Shown piece by piece: positions 1 to 6,925 of a DNA stretch of 10,366 nucleotides; the stretch's first letter is position 1; each line of letters starts with the position of its first letter. The notes under the pieces are model-generated. The model saw only the letters and a program-made list of their open reading frames with translations, made no database searches and had not been told where the DNA came from. The DNA comes from an uncultured Prevotella sp. (GTDB lineage: Bacteria; Bacteroidota; Bacteroidia; Bacteroidales; Bacteroidaceae). The position numbers were made by a program, and so were the translations under genes. The DNA is taken from positions 1 through 10,366 of the forward strand of contig URYG01000110.1 in assembly GCA_900551985.1 (NCBI GenBank), in the 5' to 3' direction.

Positions 1-235
1 CCAAACCAGCATAGAGCATTGGGCTCATGTGACCTGGGTCGAGGAAGAAGCGGTCACGACCAGTCCATGTTGGATCTGCTGGATCATATACCAAGTACTC
101 TGCGAAAAGTACATTGATGAAATCAGAACCACCCATAGCACCACCTGGGTGACCAGAGTTAGCTTTTTCTACCATTGAGGCAGCCAAGATACGGATATTA
201 TCGGCTGCATGATTCATTACCTTAATGTCATTCAT
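1..235 (-). CDS. tkt: Transketolase, N-terminal part (cut by window edge)
   Basis: Transketolase is a thiamine diphosphate enzyme of the pentose phosphate pathway that moves two-carbon units from ketoses such as xylulose 5-phosphate to aldoses. Reading leftward from ATG at 235 gives 78 residues that run off the left edge. They match the family N-terminus: SGHPGG with His29, then DRFFLDPGHMSP with His69, corresponding to the two conserved early histidines (His26 and His66 in E. coli). The other possible start, Met7, is less likely because the six residues before it fit the usual alpha-helical start. It lies 107 bases after the arabinofuranosidase gene, behind its own promoter-like sequence and leader hairpins, so it may be transcribed both from the arabinose operon and independently. 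It would take the D-xylulose 5-phosphate made by AraD. The family call is firm; gene length and completeness cannot be judged. Confidence 0.93.
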   Translation of the reverse strand, partial: MNDIKVMNHAADNIRILAASMVEKANSGHPGGAMGGSDFINVLFAEYLVYDPADPTWTGRDRFFLDPGHMSPMLYAGL

Positions 236-285
236 AATAGAATTATAATTTTTATGTGTTAAAACTTCTGCTGAAACGATAGGTT

Positions 286-330
286 CCAGAGCCTTTTAAT
301 GTGTAAAAACAGGCTCTGGCCTTTTTACAC
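286..330 (-). other. Two mutually exclusive hairpins in the tkt leader
   Basis: Two inverted repeats overlap here. Hairpin A pairs GTGTAAAAA (301-309) with TTTTTACAC (322-330), extended by GGC/GCC (312-314 with 319-321) around a TCTG loop. Hairpin B pairs CCAGAGCCT (286-294) with AGGCTCTGG (311-319), with a further TTTTA/TAAAA pairing inside. Because 301-319 is shared, an RNA cannot form both. In the minus-strand transcript A forms first and lies at the end of the arabinofuranosidase message; it has a short GC core and a U-rich 3' arm like a weak terminator. B lies nearer tkt and lacks a downstream U-tract. It could be a terminator for the gene upstream, or a switching leader for tkt. The pairing is visible; the function is inferred. 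Confidence 0.5.
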
Positions 331-334
331 CCTA

Positions 335-365
335 CAAAAATACTATTTTATTTTTAAAACAACAA
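335..365 (-). promoter_or_regulatory. Predicted Bacteroidetes-type promoter for tkt
   Basis: On the minus strand TATTTTTG (342 to 335) is an exact match to the Bacteroidetes -7 consensus TAnnTTTG. A TTG at 365-363 lies 20 bases upstream, as expected for the -33 element. The promoter overlaps the end of the arabinofuranosidase gene and would start RNA near 330, giving a leader of about 95 bases that contains the hairpins at 286-330. This is a consensus match only; AT-rich sequence can give such matches by chance. Confidence 0.45.
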
Positions 366-1914
366 TAGATTTTGCAGGAATCTTTACTTTTAGGGCGTTT
401 TTCTTCAATTTCGCGTCCTTAAATGTGGTTGGCTTCACTACTTCTGGATGTTCGAAGTCATTGAAGTCGCTTACTTTCTTGCAAGTGAGAATTTTACCTG
501 CCACGGTTTTTGCCTGTACTCCGTCGAGGGCAAATTCTATCTCCTGAGCCTTGTCCAGGCTTACGTTGGCAAGTGAAACGACGATGGTTCCGTCTGTCTT
601 CTTGGCTGCTGAAGTGGAAACTACAGGAATCTTGCGACCATTTTTGGCATGGCTGTCGCCACGAACGTCCATAGAATCACATTTCACATCCATCGGAAGG
701 TAGGTTGCTTCCTGGAAATCCTTATACATATTGAATACGTGGTAGGTCGGAGTGAGTACCATGTGACCTGTACCCTTCGTATCTGTCAGGATCATTGATT
801 GGAGAACGTTGACTACCTGAGCGATATTGGTCATGCGGATTCGGTCGCAATGACGATGGAAAACATTCAGTGAGAGCGCTGCTACAAAGGCATCGCGCAT
901 ACTGTTCTGCTGATAGAGATGGCCCTTGATAGTGCCCGGTTCCTCATCCCACCAGGTTCCCCACTCATCGACCAGAAGACCAATTTGCTTTTTAGGGTCA
1001 GCCTTGTCCATGATGGCTTCGTGCTTTTTGATGACATCCTCGATGCCAAGACACTTGCCCATGGTCCAATAGAAATCGTCGTTATTGAATTTGGTAGCAG
1101 AGCCTTTGCTGCCACTCCAACCTGTGACGGTATAATAATGAAGTGAGATTCCATTGGCACGATGACCAACACGGTCCATCAAGACTTTGGTCCAGTTGTA
1201 ATCGTAGTCGCTGGCACCTGATGCAATCTTGTAGAGTTCGTTGCCATCATAGTTGCGGCAATATACGGAGTAACGGCGGAAGAGGTCTGCGTAGTACTCA
1301 GGGCGCATGTTTCCACCGCATCCCCAGCTCTCATTGCCCACTCCGAGGTACTTCACCTTCCAGGCCTTGTCGCGTCCGTTCTGTCGGCGGAGCTTAGCCA
1401 TCGGAGTATCGCCGTCGCTGGTCATGTATTCTACCCATTTAGCCAGTTCCTCTACCGTGCCCGAACCAACGTTTCCGCTGATGTAAGGCTCGCAGCCCAG
1501 CATCTCGCAGAGATTCAGGAACTCGTGGGTTCCGAAGGAGTTGTCCTCGATGGTTCCTCCCCAGTTGTTGTTCTGCATCTTAGGGCGCTTCTCGCGCGGA
1601 CCGATTCCGTCCATCCAGTGGTATTCGTCGGCGAAGCATCCTCCTGGCCATCTCAAAACCGGGACCTTGAGGTCCTTGAGGGCTTGGAGCACGTCGTTGC
1701 GGTAACCCTGGGTGTTAGGGATGTTTGACTCCGGACCTACCCAGAGTCCACCATAGATGCAGCTTCCCAGATGCTCGGCAAACTGACCGTAGATTTCACG
1801 GTTGATTTTCTGAGTTCCCTGGTTGGCGTGGATGGTTCCTGTTACATCCTGAGCCTGGGCTGAGAATGCAACTGCTGTAGATAAGAGTGTGGTTGCAAAG
1901 AGTTTATTCATCAT
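343..1914 (-). CDS. abfA: Secreted alpha-L-arabinofuranosidase, GH51
   Basis: This retaining glycosidase removes terminal alpha-L-arabinofuranosyl units from arabinan or arabinoxylan oligosaccharides, giving free L-arabinose for the rest of the cluster. The 523-residue product is normal for the family. It opens with a signal peptide, two Met then a hydrophobic stretch ending AFSAQA, with likely cleavage after Ala21, so it should act in the periplasm; no lipobox is present. The catalytic barrel shows RWPGGCFADEYHW (about 88-100), the acid/base Glu195 in VGNESWG and the nucleophile Glu317 in LVDEWGTWW. Their spacing of 122 residues is typical of GH51. Residues from about 400 onward form the usual C-terminal beta domain. 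The start is one of two adjacent ATGs. It follows araB by 114 bases containing a strong stem-loop, so its level may be set apart from araB. Substrate chain length cannot be read from the sequence. Confidence 0.95.
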   Translation of the reverse strand: MMNKLFATTLLSTAVAFSAQAQDVTGTIHANQGTQKINREIYGQFAEHLGSCIYGGLWVGPESNIPNTQGYRNDVLQALKDLKVPVLRWPGGCFADEYHWMDGIGPREKRPKMQNNNWGGTIEDNSFGTHEFLNLCEMLGCEPYISGNVGSGTVEELAKWVEYMTSDGDTPMAKLRRQNGRDKAWKVKYLGVGNESWGCGGNMRPEYYADLFRRYSVYCRNYDGNELYKIASGASDYDYNWTKVLMDRVGHRANGISLHYYTVTGWSGSKGSATKFNNDDFYWTMGKCLGIEDVIKKHEAIMDKADPKKQIGLLVDEWGTWWDEEPGTIKGHLYQQNSMRDAFVAALSLNVFHRHCDRIRMTNIAQVVNVLQSMILTDTKGTGHMVLTPTYHVFNMYKDFQEATYLPMDVKCDSMDVRGDSHAKNGRKIPVVSTSAAKKTDGTIVVSLANVSLDKAQEIEFALDGVQAKTVAGKILTCKKVSDFNDFEHPEVVKPTTFKDAKLKKNALKVKIPAKSIVVLKIK

Positions 1915-1945
1915 TTGTGCAAGTTTTTGTTTAATTATAAGAATA

Positions 1946-1970
1946 GGTGTAAAATTGCTGTGAAATTTAC
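1946..1970. promoter_or_regulatory. Imperfect palindrome sharing an 11-mer with the operon promoter
   Basis: GTAAAATT (1949-1956) faces AAATTTAC (1963-1970) across six bases, with seven of eight positions complementary. The sequence GGTGTAAAATT at 1946-1956 recurs exactly at 10034-10044, overlapping the predicted promoter of the first gene, in the same orientation relative to the gene that follows. It lies about 35-55 bases before the arabinofuranosidase start. A shared regulatory site is possible; AT-richness makes chance similarity a real alternative. Confidence 0.3.
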
Positions 1971-1976
1971 AATGAT

Positions 1977-2015
1977 AGTACGTTTGTGGGGGCTGATTCC
2001 CCCCACAAACATACT
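1977..2015 (-). other. Strong stem-loop between araB and the arabinofuranosidase gene
   Basis: GTTTGTGGGGG (1982-1992) pairs perfectly with CCCCCACAAAC (2000-2010) around a seven-base loop. After one mismatch, AGTA (1977-1980) pairs with TACT (2012-2015). The stem of 15 pairs is GC-rich. It follows the araB stop by 13 bases, but no T-tract follows on the minus strand, so it is not a classic intrinsic terminator. It could protect the 3' end of the araB message, partly terminate, or shield a processed GH51 message. An exact TAnnTTTG match (TATGTTTG, 2013 to 2006) lies inside the left-going arm but has no TTG at the right distance. Confidence 0.6.
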
Positions 2016-2028
2016 GAAATGGATGATA

Positions 2029-3621
2029 TTATTTCTTATTGGCTACGGCAGCCTGCTCGATGGCGAGGCCAGCCTTGTAGGTTTCGATGTACTTGTCGAA
2101 ACCAGCCACATCTTCTGCAGTAGGTGCGATTTCCACACCGGTGTTGCCTGCGAATACCTTCTGGTCGAGGTAATCTGCCAGGCTCAGCTTCTCTTCGTTG
2201 TTAACGAGATAACCTGCGAGCAGGGCAATACCCCATGCACCACCTTCGCCTGCAGTCTCCATGACAGAGATAGGGGAGTTGATGGCTGCTGCGAGGATGC
2301 GCTGACCTACACCCTTGGTCTTGAACAAACCGCCATGACCGGTGATGCGATCTACCTGCACCTTCTCGTCCTTGAACAATACGTCGTTACCGATCTTCAG
2401 TACGGCTACTGAAGCGTAGAGGTTGGCGCGCATGAAGTTGGCGAGGTTGAAGTGGTCGTTGGCAGAACGTACGAACATTGGGCGACCTTCTGCCAAACCG
2501 GTTACAGGCTCGCCTGAGATGTAGTTGTAAGCGATCAAGCCGCCACAGTCTGCATCGCCCTCGAGAGCGTGGTTGTAGAGCTTGCCGAACACCTCGTTCA
2601 TATCTACCGGAACACCGAGCAACTCCTGGTACTGCTTGAACAAACCTACCCAAGCATTGAGGTCGGAAGTACAGTTATTGCAGTGAACCATGGCAACAGG
2701 GCTGCCGTCTGGAGTTGTCACCATATCAATGACTTCGTAAGGTTGGCTCAAGGCTTTCTCCAACACGATCATAGAGAAAGAAGAAGTACCTGCACTTACG
2801 TTACCGGTGCGCTGACGGACAGCGTTGGTAGCAACCATACCAGTACCTGCGTCACCCTCTGGAGGACAGAGAGGAGCACCAGCCTGGAGTGTACCAGATG
2901 GGTCGAGCTTCTTCGCACCTTCCTCGGTCAGTGCGCCAGCGTCTTCGCCTGCGTTCAAAACCTCAGGGAGAATGTCGAGAATCTTCCAGCCCAGGTTCTT
3001 AGGCTCGATGAGCTTGTCGAACTTAGCCACCATCTCAGCATCGTAGTTGTTGGTGTTGGAATCGATAGGGAGCATACCTGATGCGTCGCCTACGCCCAAG
3101 ACCTTCTTGCCAGTGAGCTGCCAGTGAATGTAGCCGGCGAGTGTGGTGAGGAAGTCAATCTTGTTGATGTGCTCCTCGCCGTTGAGGATAGCCTGATAAA
3201 CGTGAGAGATGCTCCAACGCAATGGGATGTTGAAGTGGAAGAGCTCTGAAAGCTTGGCAGCAGCCTGGGCGGTGTTGGTGTTGCGCCAGGTGCGGAAAGG
3301 AACGAGGATGTTCTCATCCTTGCCGAAAGCCATGTAGCCGTGCATCATCGCAGAAATACCGATGGCAGCCAACTGCTTGATTTCGCAGTCGTACTCAGCC
3401 TTCACGTTCTTGCGGAGGTCGGCGTAGCAATCCTGCAAACCTTTCCAGATGGTGTCGATGCTGTAAGTCCAGAGACCATCTACCAACTGGTTTTCCCACT
3501 CAAAGCTACCCTGTGCGATAGGGTTGTTGTCGGTGTCAATCAAGACAGCCTTGATTCGGGTAGAGCCAAACTCGATACCGAGAATGGCTTTACCTGATTC
3601 TATAATAGTTTTTGCGCTCAT
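2029..3621 (-). CDS. araB: L-ribulokinase, FGGY carbohydrate kinase family
   Basis: The 530-residue cytoplasmic product phosphorylates L-ribulose to L-ribulose 5-phosphate with ATP, the second intracellular step of arabinose use. It has the two-domain FGGY kinase layout. The N-terminal phosphate-binding segment GIEFGSTRIKAVL lies near residues 15-27, and the likely catalytic base is Asp257 in EGDAGTG. A phosphate-contacting segment GNVSAGTSS lies near 273-281, the second FGGY-type signature ITGHGGLFKT near 426-435, and an adenosine-side glycine-rich stretch AGEGGAWG near 457-464. By sequence style it resembles xylulokinase-type FGGY enzymes more than classical proteobacterial AraB. Assignment to ribulose therefore rests on its position between araA and the arabinofuranosidase, and on the parallel B. 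theta cluster. Only 20 bases separate it from araA, indicating co-transcription. Xylulokinase is the main alternative for the biochemical label. Confidence 0.88.
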   Translation of the reverse strand: MSAKTIIESGKAILGIEFGSTRIKAVLIDTDNNPIAQGSFEWENQLVDGLWTYSIDTIWKGLQDCYADLRKNVKAEYDCEIKQLAAIGISAMMHGYMAFGKDENILVPFRTWRNTNTAQAAAKLSELFHFNIPLRWSISHVYQAILNGEEHINKIDFLTTLAGYIHWQLTGKKVLGVGDASGMLPIDSNTNNYDAEMVAKFDKLIEPKNLGWKILDILPEVLNAGEDAGALTEEGAKKLDPSGTLQAGAPLCPPEGDAGTGMVATNAVRQRTGNVSAGTSSFSMIVLEKALSQPYEVIDMVTTPDGSPVAMVHCNNCTSDLNAWVGLFKQYQELLGVPVDMNEVFGKLYNHALEGDADCGGLIAYNYISGEPVTGLAEGRPMFVRSANDHFNLANFMRANLYASVAVLKIGNDVLFKDEKVQVDRITGHGGLFKTKGVGQRILAAAINSPISVMETAGEGGAWGIALLAGYLVNNEEKLSLADYLDQKVFAGNTGVEIAPTAEDVAGFDKYIETYKAGLAIEQAAVANKK

Positions 3622-3641
3622 TTCTTATAAGATATTAAAAA

Positions 3642-5183
3642 TTAGCGTAATGCCTTGTTGAGCATGTAGTAAATCTCATTGTTGCGGAGCTGCTGCTTGA
3701 AGCTGCTGATAGTTGTGTTCTTGTCGATGTTGACGAACTCAATACCCAGAATCTCGCAGAAGTCTTCCCAGTACTCAGCAGTGATGTCGTAAGAGAATGC
3801 ACTGTGGTGAGTACCACCAGCGAGGATCCAAGCACCTGCACCAATCTCGAAGGTTGGCTGTGGAACCCAGAGAGCTGAAGCTACAGGGAGCTTAGGCATT
3901 GCCTTTGGCTCGATGCACTCTACCTCACTTGCGATGAGACGGAAACGGTTGCCGAGGTCAACTACGGTTGCCTTGATACCCTTGCCAGTCTTAGATGTGA
4001 ACACGAGGCGGGCTGTCTGCTGCTTGCGGATACCGATGCCGAGGAAGTGAACCTCGAGCTTTGGCTTGTCTGTTGCGATCAATGGGCAAACCTCGAGCAT
4101 GTGGCTCTGGAGGCTGGATGTGCGGTCCTCAGCGAAGTTGAGTGTGTAGTCCTCGAGGAATGAGCAACCCTTCTCCAAGCCCTGGTTCATTACCCAGAGT
4201 GTGCGGTAGAGGCAAGCTGTCTTCCAGTCACCCTCAGCACCGAAACCGTAACCCTCTGCCATCAGGCGCTGTGAAGCCAAACCAGGAATCTGGTCGAAAC
4301 CGCAGAAGTTTGGATCGTCGATGTTAGCGTCGCCGAGGTCGTCGAAGTTGGTTGTGAATGCTACTGCATTCTCATCCTTCAATACGCGGCGGAGAGCAAT
4401 CTCAGCCTTAGCTGCGTTCTTTACCTTCTCCCAGTAAACTTCCTCGCCAGACTCATCGATCTTGATGGTGTACTCCTTCTTGTACTCCTCAACGAGCGCA
4501 TCTGCCTCAGCATCTGTTACCTTCTTGAAGAACTCCATGAGTGAAGATACTGGGTAGTAATCTACGTGGTAACCCATGCGCTGCTCGAACTCTACGCGGT
4601 CGCCATCTGTTACGGCTACGTTGTTCATGTTCATACCGAACATCAGGCAGCGTACGTTGTGAGCATCAGCAACACCTGCAGCTACGCGAGCCCATGTAGC
4701 AATCTGCTTCTGAGCCTCTTCGCTCTTCCAGTAACCTACAACTACCTTTCTAGGGATGCGCATACGGGTGCAGATGTGACCGAACTCGATGTCGCCGTGA
4801 GCAGACTGGTTGAGGTTCATGAAGTCCATATCGATAGAATCCCAAGGGAGTTCTGCGTTGTACTGAGTATGGAAGTGGAGGAGAGGCTTCTCGAGAGCCT
4901 GCAAGCCCTTGATCCACATCTTAGCTGGAGAGAAGGTGTGCATCCAAGTGATGATACCTACGCACTTCTCGTCGTTATTGGCAGCCTTCATGACAGCCTC
5001 TACCTCTGCAGAAGAGTTAGCTGTGCCCTTGTAAACTACCTTGATTGGGATGATGCCACTGTTGTTCAGACCATCTACCATGTCCTTTGAGTGACCATCT
5101 ACTATCTTAACTGTCTCGCCTCCGTAAAGAAGCTGTGCACCAGTTACAAACCATACCTCTAAATTCTCAAATGCCTTAATCAT
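3642..5183 (-). CDS. araA: L-arabinose isomerase
   Basis: AraA interconverts L-arabinose and L-ribulose in the cytoplasm using a divalent metal, usually manganese. The 513-residue product is close to the family length of about 500. It starts with the characteristic EVWFVTGAQLLYG. The metal and catalytic residues can be placed by spacing against E. coli: Glu317 in AEGDWK, Glu344 in LEDYTLNF, His361 in SHMLEVCP, and His459 or His460 in LAGGTHHSAFS (E. coli Glu306, Glu333, His350, His450). The substrate-side segment LLHFHTQYNAELPWDSIDMDFMNLNQSAHG (about 101-130) is also typical and fully conserved in style. The gene follows araD by 79 bases and precedes araB by 20. The A-rich leader just before its ATG contains AACAAACAATC, identical to one before the symporter gene. 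The identification is secure. Confidence 0.97.
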   Translation of the reverse strand: MIKAFENLEVWFVTGAQLLYGGETVKIVDGHSKDMVDGLNNSGIIPIKVVYKGTANSSAEVEAVMKAANNDEKCVGIITWMHTFSPAKMWIKGLQALEKPLLHFHTQYNAELPWDSIDMDFMNLNQSAHGDIEFGHICTRMRIPRKVVVGYWKSEEAQKQIATWARVAAGVADAHNVRCLMFGMNMNNVAVTDGDRVEFEQRMGYHVDYYPVSSLMEFFKKVTDAEADALVEEYKKEYTIKIDESGEEVYWEKVKNAAKAEIALRRVLKDENAVAFTTNFDDLGDANIDDPNFCGFDQIPGLASQRLMAEGYGFGAEGDWKTACLYRTLWVMNQGLEKGCSFLEDYTLNFAEDRTSSLQSHMLEVCPLIATDKPKLEVHFLGIGIRKQQTARLVFTSKTGKGIKATVVDLGNRFRLIASEVECIEPKAMPKLPVASALWVPQPTFEIGAGAWILAGGTHHSAFSYDITAEYWEDFCEILGIEFVNIDKNTTISSFKQQLRNNEIYYMLNKALR

Positions 5184-5247
5184 GATTGTTTGTTGTTTTT
5201 AAATATTGTTATTGAAAATCTTTTATTACTTCTTTTCTGTCAGCATC

Positions 5248-5264
5248 AATCTCGTTCGGAGATT
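5248..5264 (-). other. Small stem-loop at the araD stop codon
   Basis: AATCTC (5248-5253) pairs with GAGATT (5259-5264) around the loop GTTCG. In the araD-araA message the stem overlaps the first bases of the araD stop codon (5265 to 5263). There is no following T-run, so termination is unlikely. It may mark a processing or stability point between the two genes; a six-pair stem may also be fortuitous. Confidence 0.3.
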
Positions 5265-5961
5265 AGTGCTTCTTCTGTCCGTAGTAAGCGTTAGGACCGT
5301 GCTTGCGGTTGAAGTGCTTCTCTACGAGCAATGGGTTCATGGTGGTGTTTGGATTCACGCTGAAAGAGATGAACGCCATCTTAGCCACCTGCTCAGCTAC
5401 CACAGCGTGGTAAACAGCCTGGTCAGCATCCTTACCCCATGTGAAAGGACCGTGGTTCTTCACCAGTACGCCTGGAGTGTGAACCGGATTGATGTTGTCC
5501 TTCTTGAATCGGTCAACGATTACTACACCAGTATTGTGCTCATACTCAGCCATCATATCCTCTGTCATTGCATCGGTGCAAGGAATGCAGTCGTGGAAAT
5601 AGTCTGCGTGGGTAGTACCGATGTTAGGGATGTCCAATCCTGCCTGAGCCCAGGCTGTAGCGTAGGTAGAGTGGGTGTGAACCACGCCGCCCAACTCTGG
5701 GAATGCACGGTAGAGTACCAGGTGGGTAGGAGTATCTGAAGATGGATTCAGGTCGCCTTCTACTACCTTGCCGGTCTCCAGGTCAACTACCACCATGTCG
5801 CTAGCCTTCATGGTGTCATAGTCAACACCTGATGGCTTGATGACAACCAGACCCTTCTCGCGGTCAATTCCGCTTACATTTCCCCATGTAAAGAGCACGA
5901 GGTTGTGCTTCACCAGGTCAAGGTTTGCCTTGAACACTTTTTCTTTTAATTCTTCTAACAT
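5263..5961 (-). CDS. araD: L-ribulose-5-phosphate 4-epimerase
   Basis: AraD converts L-ribulose 5-phosphate to D-xylulose 5-phosphate through a zinc-assisted retro-aldol reaction, completing the entry of arabinose carbon into the pentose phosphate pathway. The 232-residue product has the class II aldolase/AraD fold and standard length. Visible landmarks are TWGNVSG (25-31), KPSGV (42-46), SSDTPTH with Asp76, the zinc ligands His95 and His97 in VHTHSTYATAWA, the catalytic Asp120 in THADYF, the third zinc ligand His170 in KNHGPFTWG, and the C-terminal YYGQ with Tyr226/Tyr227. These positions coincide almost one to one with the E. coli enzyme. Glycine-rich KHGPNAYYGQ at the C-terminus is the usual end of the family. 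It follows araR by 67 bases that include a stem-loop and precedes araA by 79. Confidence 0.97.
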   Translation of the reverse strand: MLEELKEKVFKANLDLVKHNLVLFTWGNVSGIDREKGLVVIKPSGVDYDTMKASDMVVVDLETGKVVEGDLNPSSDTPTHLVLYRAFPELGGVVHTHSTYATAWAQAGLDIPNIGTTHADYFHDCIPCTDAMTEDMMAEYEHNTGVVIVDRFKKDNINPVHTPGVLVKNHGPFTWGKDADQAVYHAVVAEQVAKMAFISFSVNPNTTMNPLLVEKHFNRKHGPNAYYGQKKH

Positions 5962-5998
5962 AATATATTTCGTTAAAGTTATTTGTTTCTATATTGGG

Positions 5999-6019
5999 AG
6001 TTCCTTCAGCAAAGGAACT
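5999..6019 (-). other. Stem-loop between araR and araD
   Basis: AGTTCCTT (5999-6006) pairs perfectly with AAGGAACT (6012-6019) around a five-base loop. It follows the araR stop by nine bases in the transcript. No T-run follows on the minus strand, where the next bases are CCCAATATAG, so it is better read as a message-stability or processing stem than as an intrinsic terminator. It would allow different amounts of regulator and enzyme message. Confidence 0.45.
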
Positions 6020-6028
6020 GTTTGTTTT

Positions 6029-6709
6029 CTATTTCAAGTTGAACGATGGGTCTTCCTCGTATGCTTTCTTGTTGAAGCGGTAGAGGGCGGCGCCTCGTTT
6101 CGAAGTAACCTTGTCGATGAGTTCTGTCTTCTCGATAAAGTCAATATCCTTCACGCGCTTGCGGAAGTTGCGCTTGTCAATCTCTTCTCCCATCACTGCC
6201 TCGAACACGTGCTGAAGCTGGGTCAGCGTAAAGAGGTCGGGGAGGAGCTTGAAGCTCAGTGGCTCATGATTGATGCGACGGCGAATCTGACAGATGGCGT
6301 CGTGAATCATGGTTCGGTGGTCGGAATAGAGTTCTGGAAGTTCATTCAGACTTACCCATTCCAGGCCGTGCTCGATGCGGAGACTATCATCGTAATCTAC
6401 CACATTGATGAGGGCGCAGTAGGCGATGGAGATAACTCGCTCACCTGGGTCTCGGTCGATTCTGCCGAATGCACCCACTTGTCTTATATAGAGGTTCTTC
6501 ATTCCAGTAAGATCCAGGATGACTCTGTTTGCAGCGTCCTCTAGATTTTCGTTGGCTCCAACGAAACCACCATAGAGTGACCATTCGCCGCGTCCCGGGT
6601 CCATCTTTCGTTTGCCTATCAGGACTTGAAGGTTGTTGCCGTTAAATCCGAAGATAATGCAATCCACGGAAACCAGAACCTTGGAGTATTCGTTATAAAA
6701 CTGCGTCAT
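6029..6709 (-). CDS. araR: AraR-type arabinose regulator, Nudix-related with winged helix
   Basis: This 226-residue protein matches the Nudix-derived regulators that control arabinose genes in Bacteroidetes, the characterised case being AraR of B. thetaiotaomicron, which releases DNA on binding L-arabinose. Residues about 10-140 form the Nudix-like domain. The Nudix box aligns without gaps from Gly48 through Glu54 and Arg62 to Gly69, but three catalytic Glu positions are Val63, Asp66 and Leu67, so hydrolase activity is not expected and the fold should serve as the sugar sensor. Residues about 148-226 form the DNA-binding winged helix, with LTQLQHVFEAVMGEEIDKRNFRKRV as the likely recognition region and KRGAALYRFN as the wing. 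It is encoded among the genes it should control, so it probably regulates itself. A plain Nudix hydrolase is the less likely alternative. Confidence 0.92.
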   Translation of the reverse strand: MTQFYNEYSKVLVSVDCIIFGFNGNNLQVLIGKRKMDPGRGEWSLYGGFVGANENLEDAANRVILDLTGMKNLYIRQVGAFGRIDRDPGERVISIAYCALINVVDYDDSLRIEHGLEWVSLNELPELYSDHRTMIHDAICQIRRRINHEPLSFKLLPDLFTLTQLQHVFEAVMGEEIDKRNFRKRVKDIDFIEKTELIDKVTSKRGAALYRFNKKAYEEDPSFNLK

Positions 6710-6826
6710 GGTCGTGTTGATTTTTGATGTTAAGATTCAAAGAATTAATTGATAGTTTTTATATTTCTTCAGCTTCAGGCTGCGCTTCTAAAAGGGAGCC
6801 TTGCCGCCAAAGAGTTTCTTTAGGGA

Positions 6827-6914
6827 AGTTGGGAGTCAGAAGGAGAAGAAAGGAACCTGCTAACTATTACACACTAAAGGAAAATTCCATCCTTCCAACT
6901 TCTAACTCCTAACT
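6827..6914. repeat. MITE-like element: inverted arms of heptad repeats
   Basis: The minus strand from 6914 reads AGTTAGG-AGTTAGA-AGTTGGA-AGG, three tandem heptads. The plus strand from 6827 reads AGTTGGG-AGTCAGA-AGGAGAA, the same heptad type pointing the other way. The two arms (6827-6842 and 6899-6914) are complementary at 14 of 16 positions, plus one G-U pair in RNA, enclosing about 56 bases. The element occupies most of the right half of the 216-base spacer between the symporter gene and araR, starting 12 bases after the symporter stop. The rest of that spacer (6710-6826) holds only a weak AGGCT/AGCCT inverted repeat at 6777-6801. No transposase or clear target-site duplication is visible. 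Confidence 0.55.
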
Positions 6915-6925
6915 TTATCTATATT

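Noticed and set aside
299..547. 82-residue plus-strand frame beginning in the tkt leader
   Set aside because: Composition is that of AT-rich spacer plus antisense GH51; no start signal or family match.
2006..2013. TATGTTTG as a -7 box for the GH51 gene
   Set aside because: It matches TAnnTTTG exactly, but no TTG lies at the -33 distance and the bases are explained by the hairpin arm.
1915..2412. 165-residue plus-strand frame spanning the araB-GH51 spacer
   Set aside because: Most of it is antisense to the end of araB; the spacer part is explained by the stem-loop.
2569..3081. 170-residue plus-strand frame opposite araB
   Set aside because: Antisense to conserved kinase motifs, with no independent support.
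3623..3632. TCTTATAAGA palindrome between araA and araB
   Set aside because: Only ten bases of AT-rich sequence in a 20-base gap; common by chance and not repeated at other junctions.
4566..5090. 174-residue plus-strand frame opposite araA
   Set aside because: Shadow of araA, whose active-site motifs and length are complete.
5206..5739. 177-residue plus-strand frame opposite araD
   Set aside because: It lies antisense to catalytic segments of AraD, which explain the sequence fully; no family features seen.
5837..6544. 235-residue open frame on the plus strand opposite araR and the start of araD
   Set aside because: It is antisense to two well-supported genes, shows no recognisable domain, and follows from codon bias of the opposite strand.
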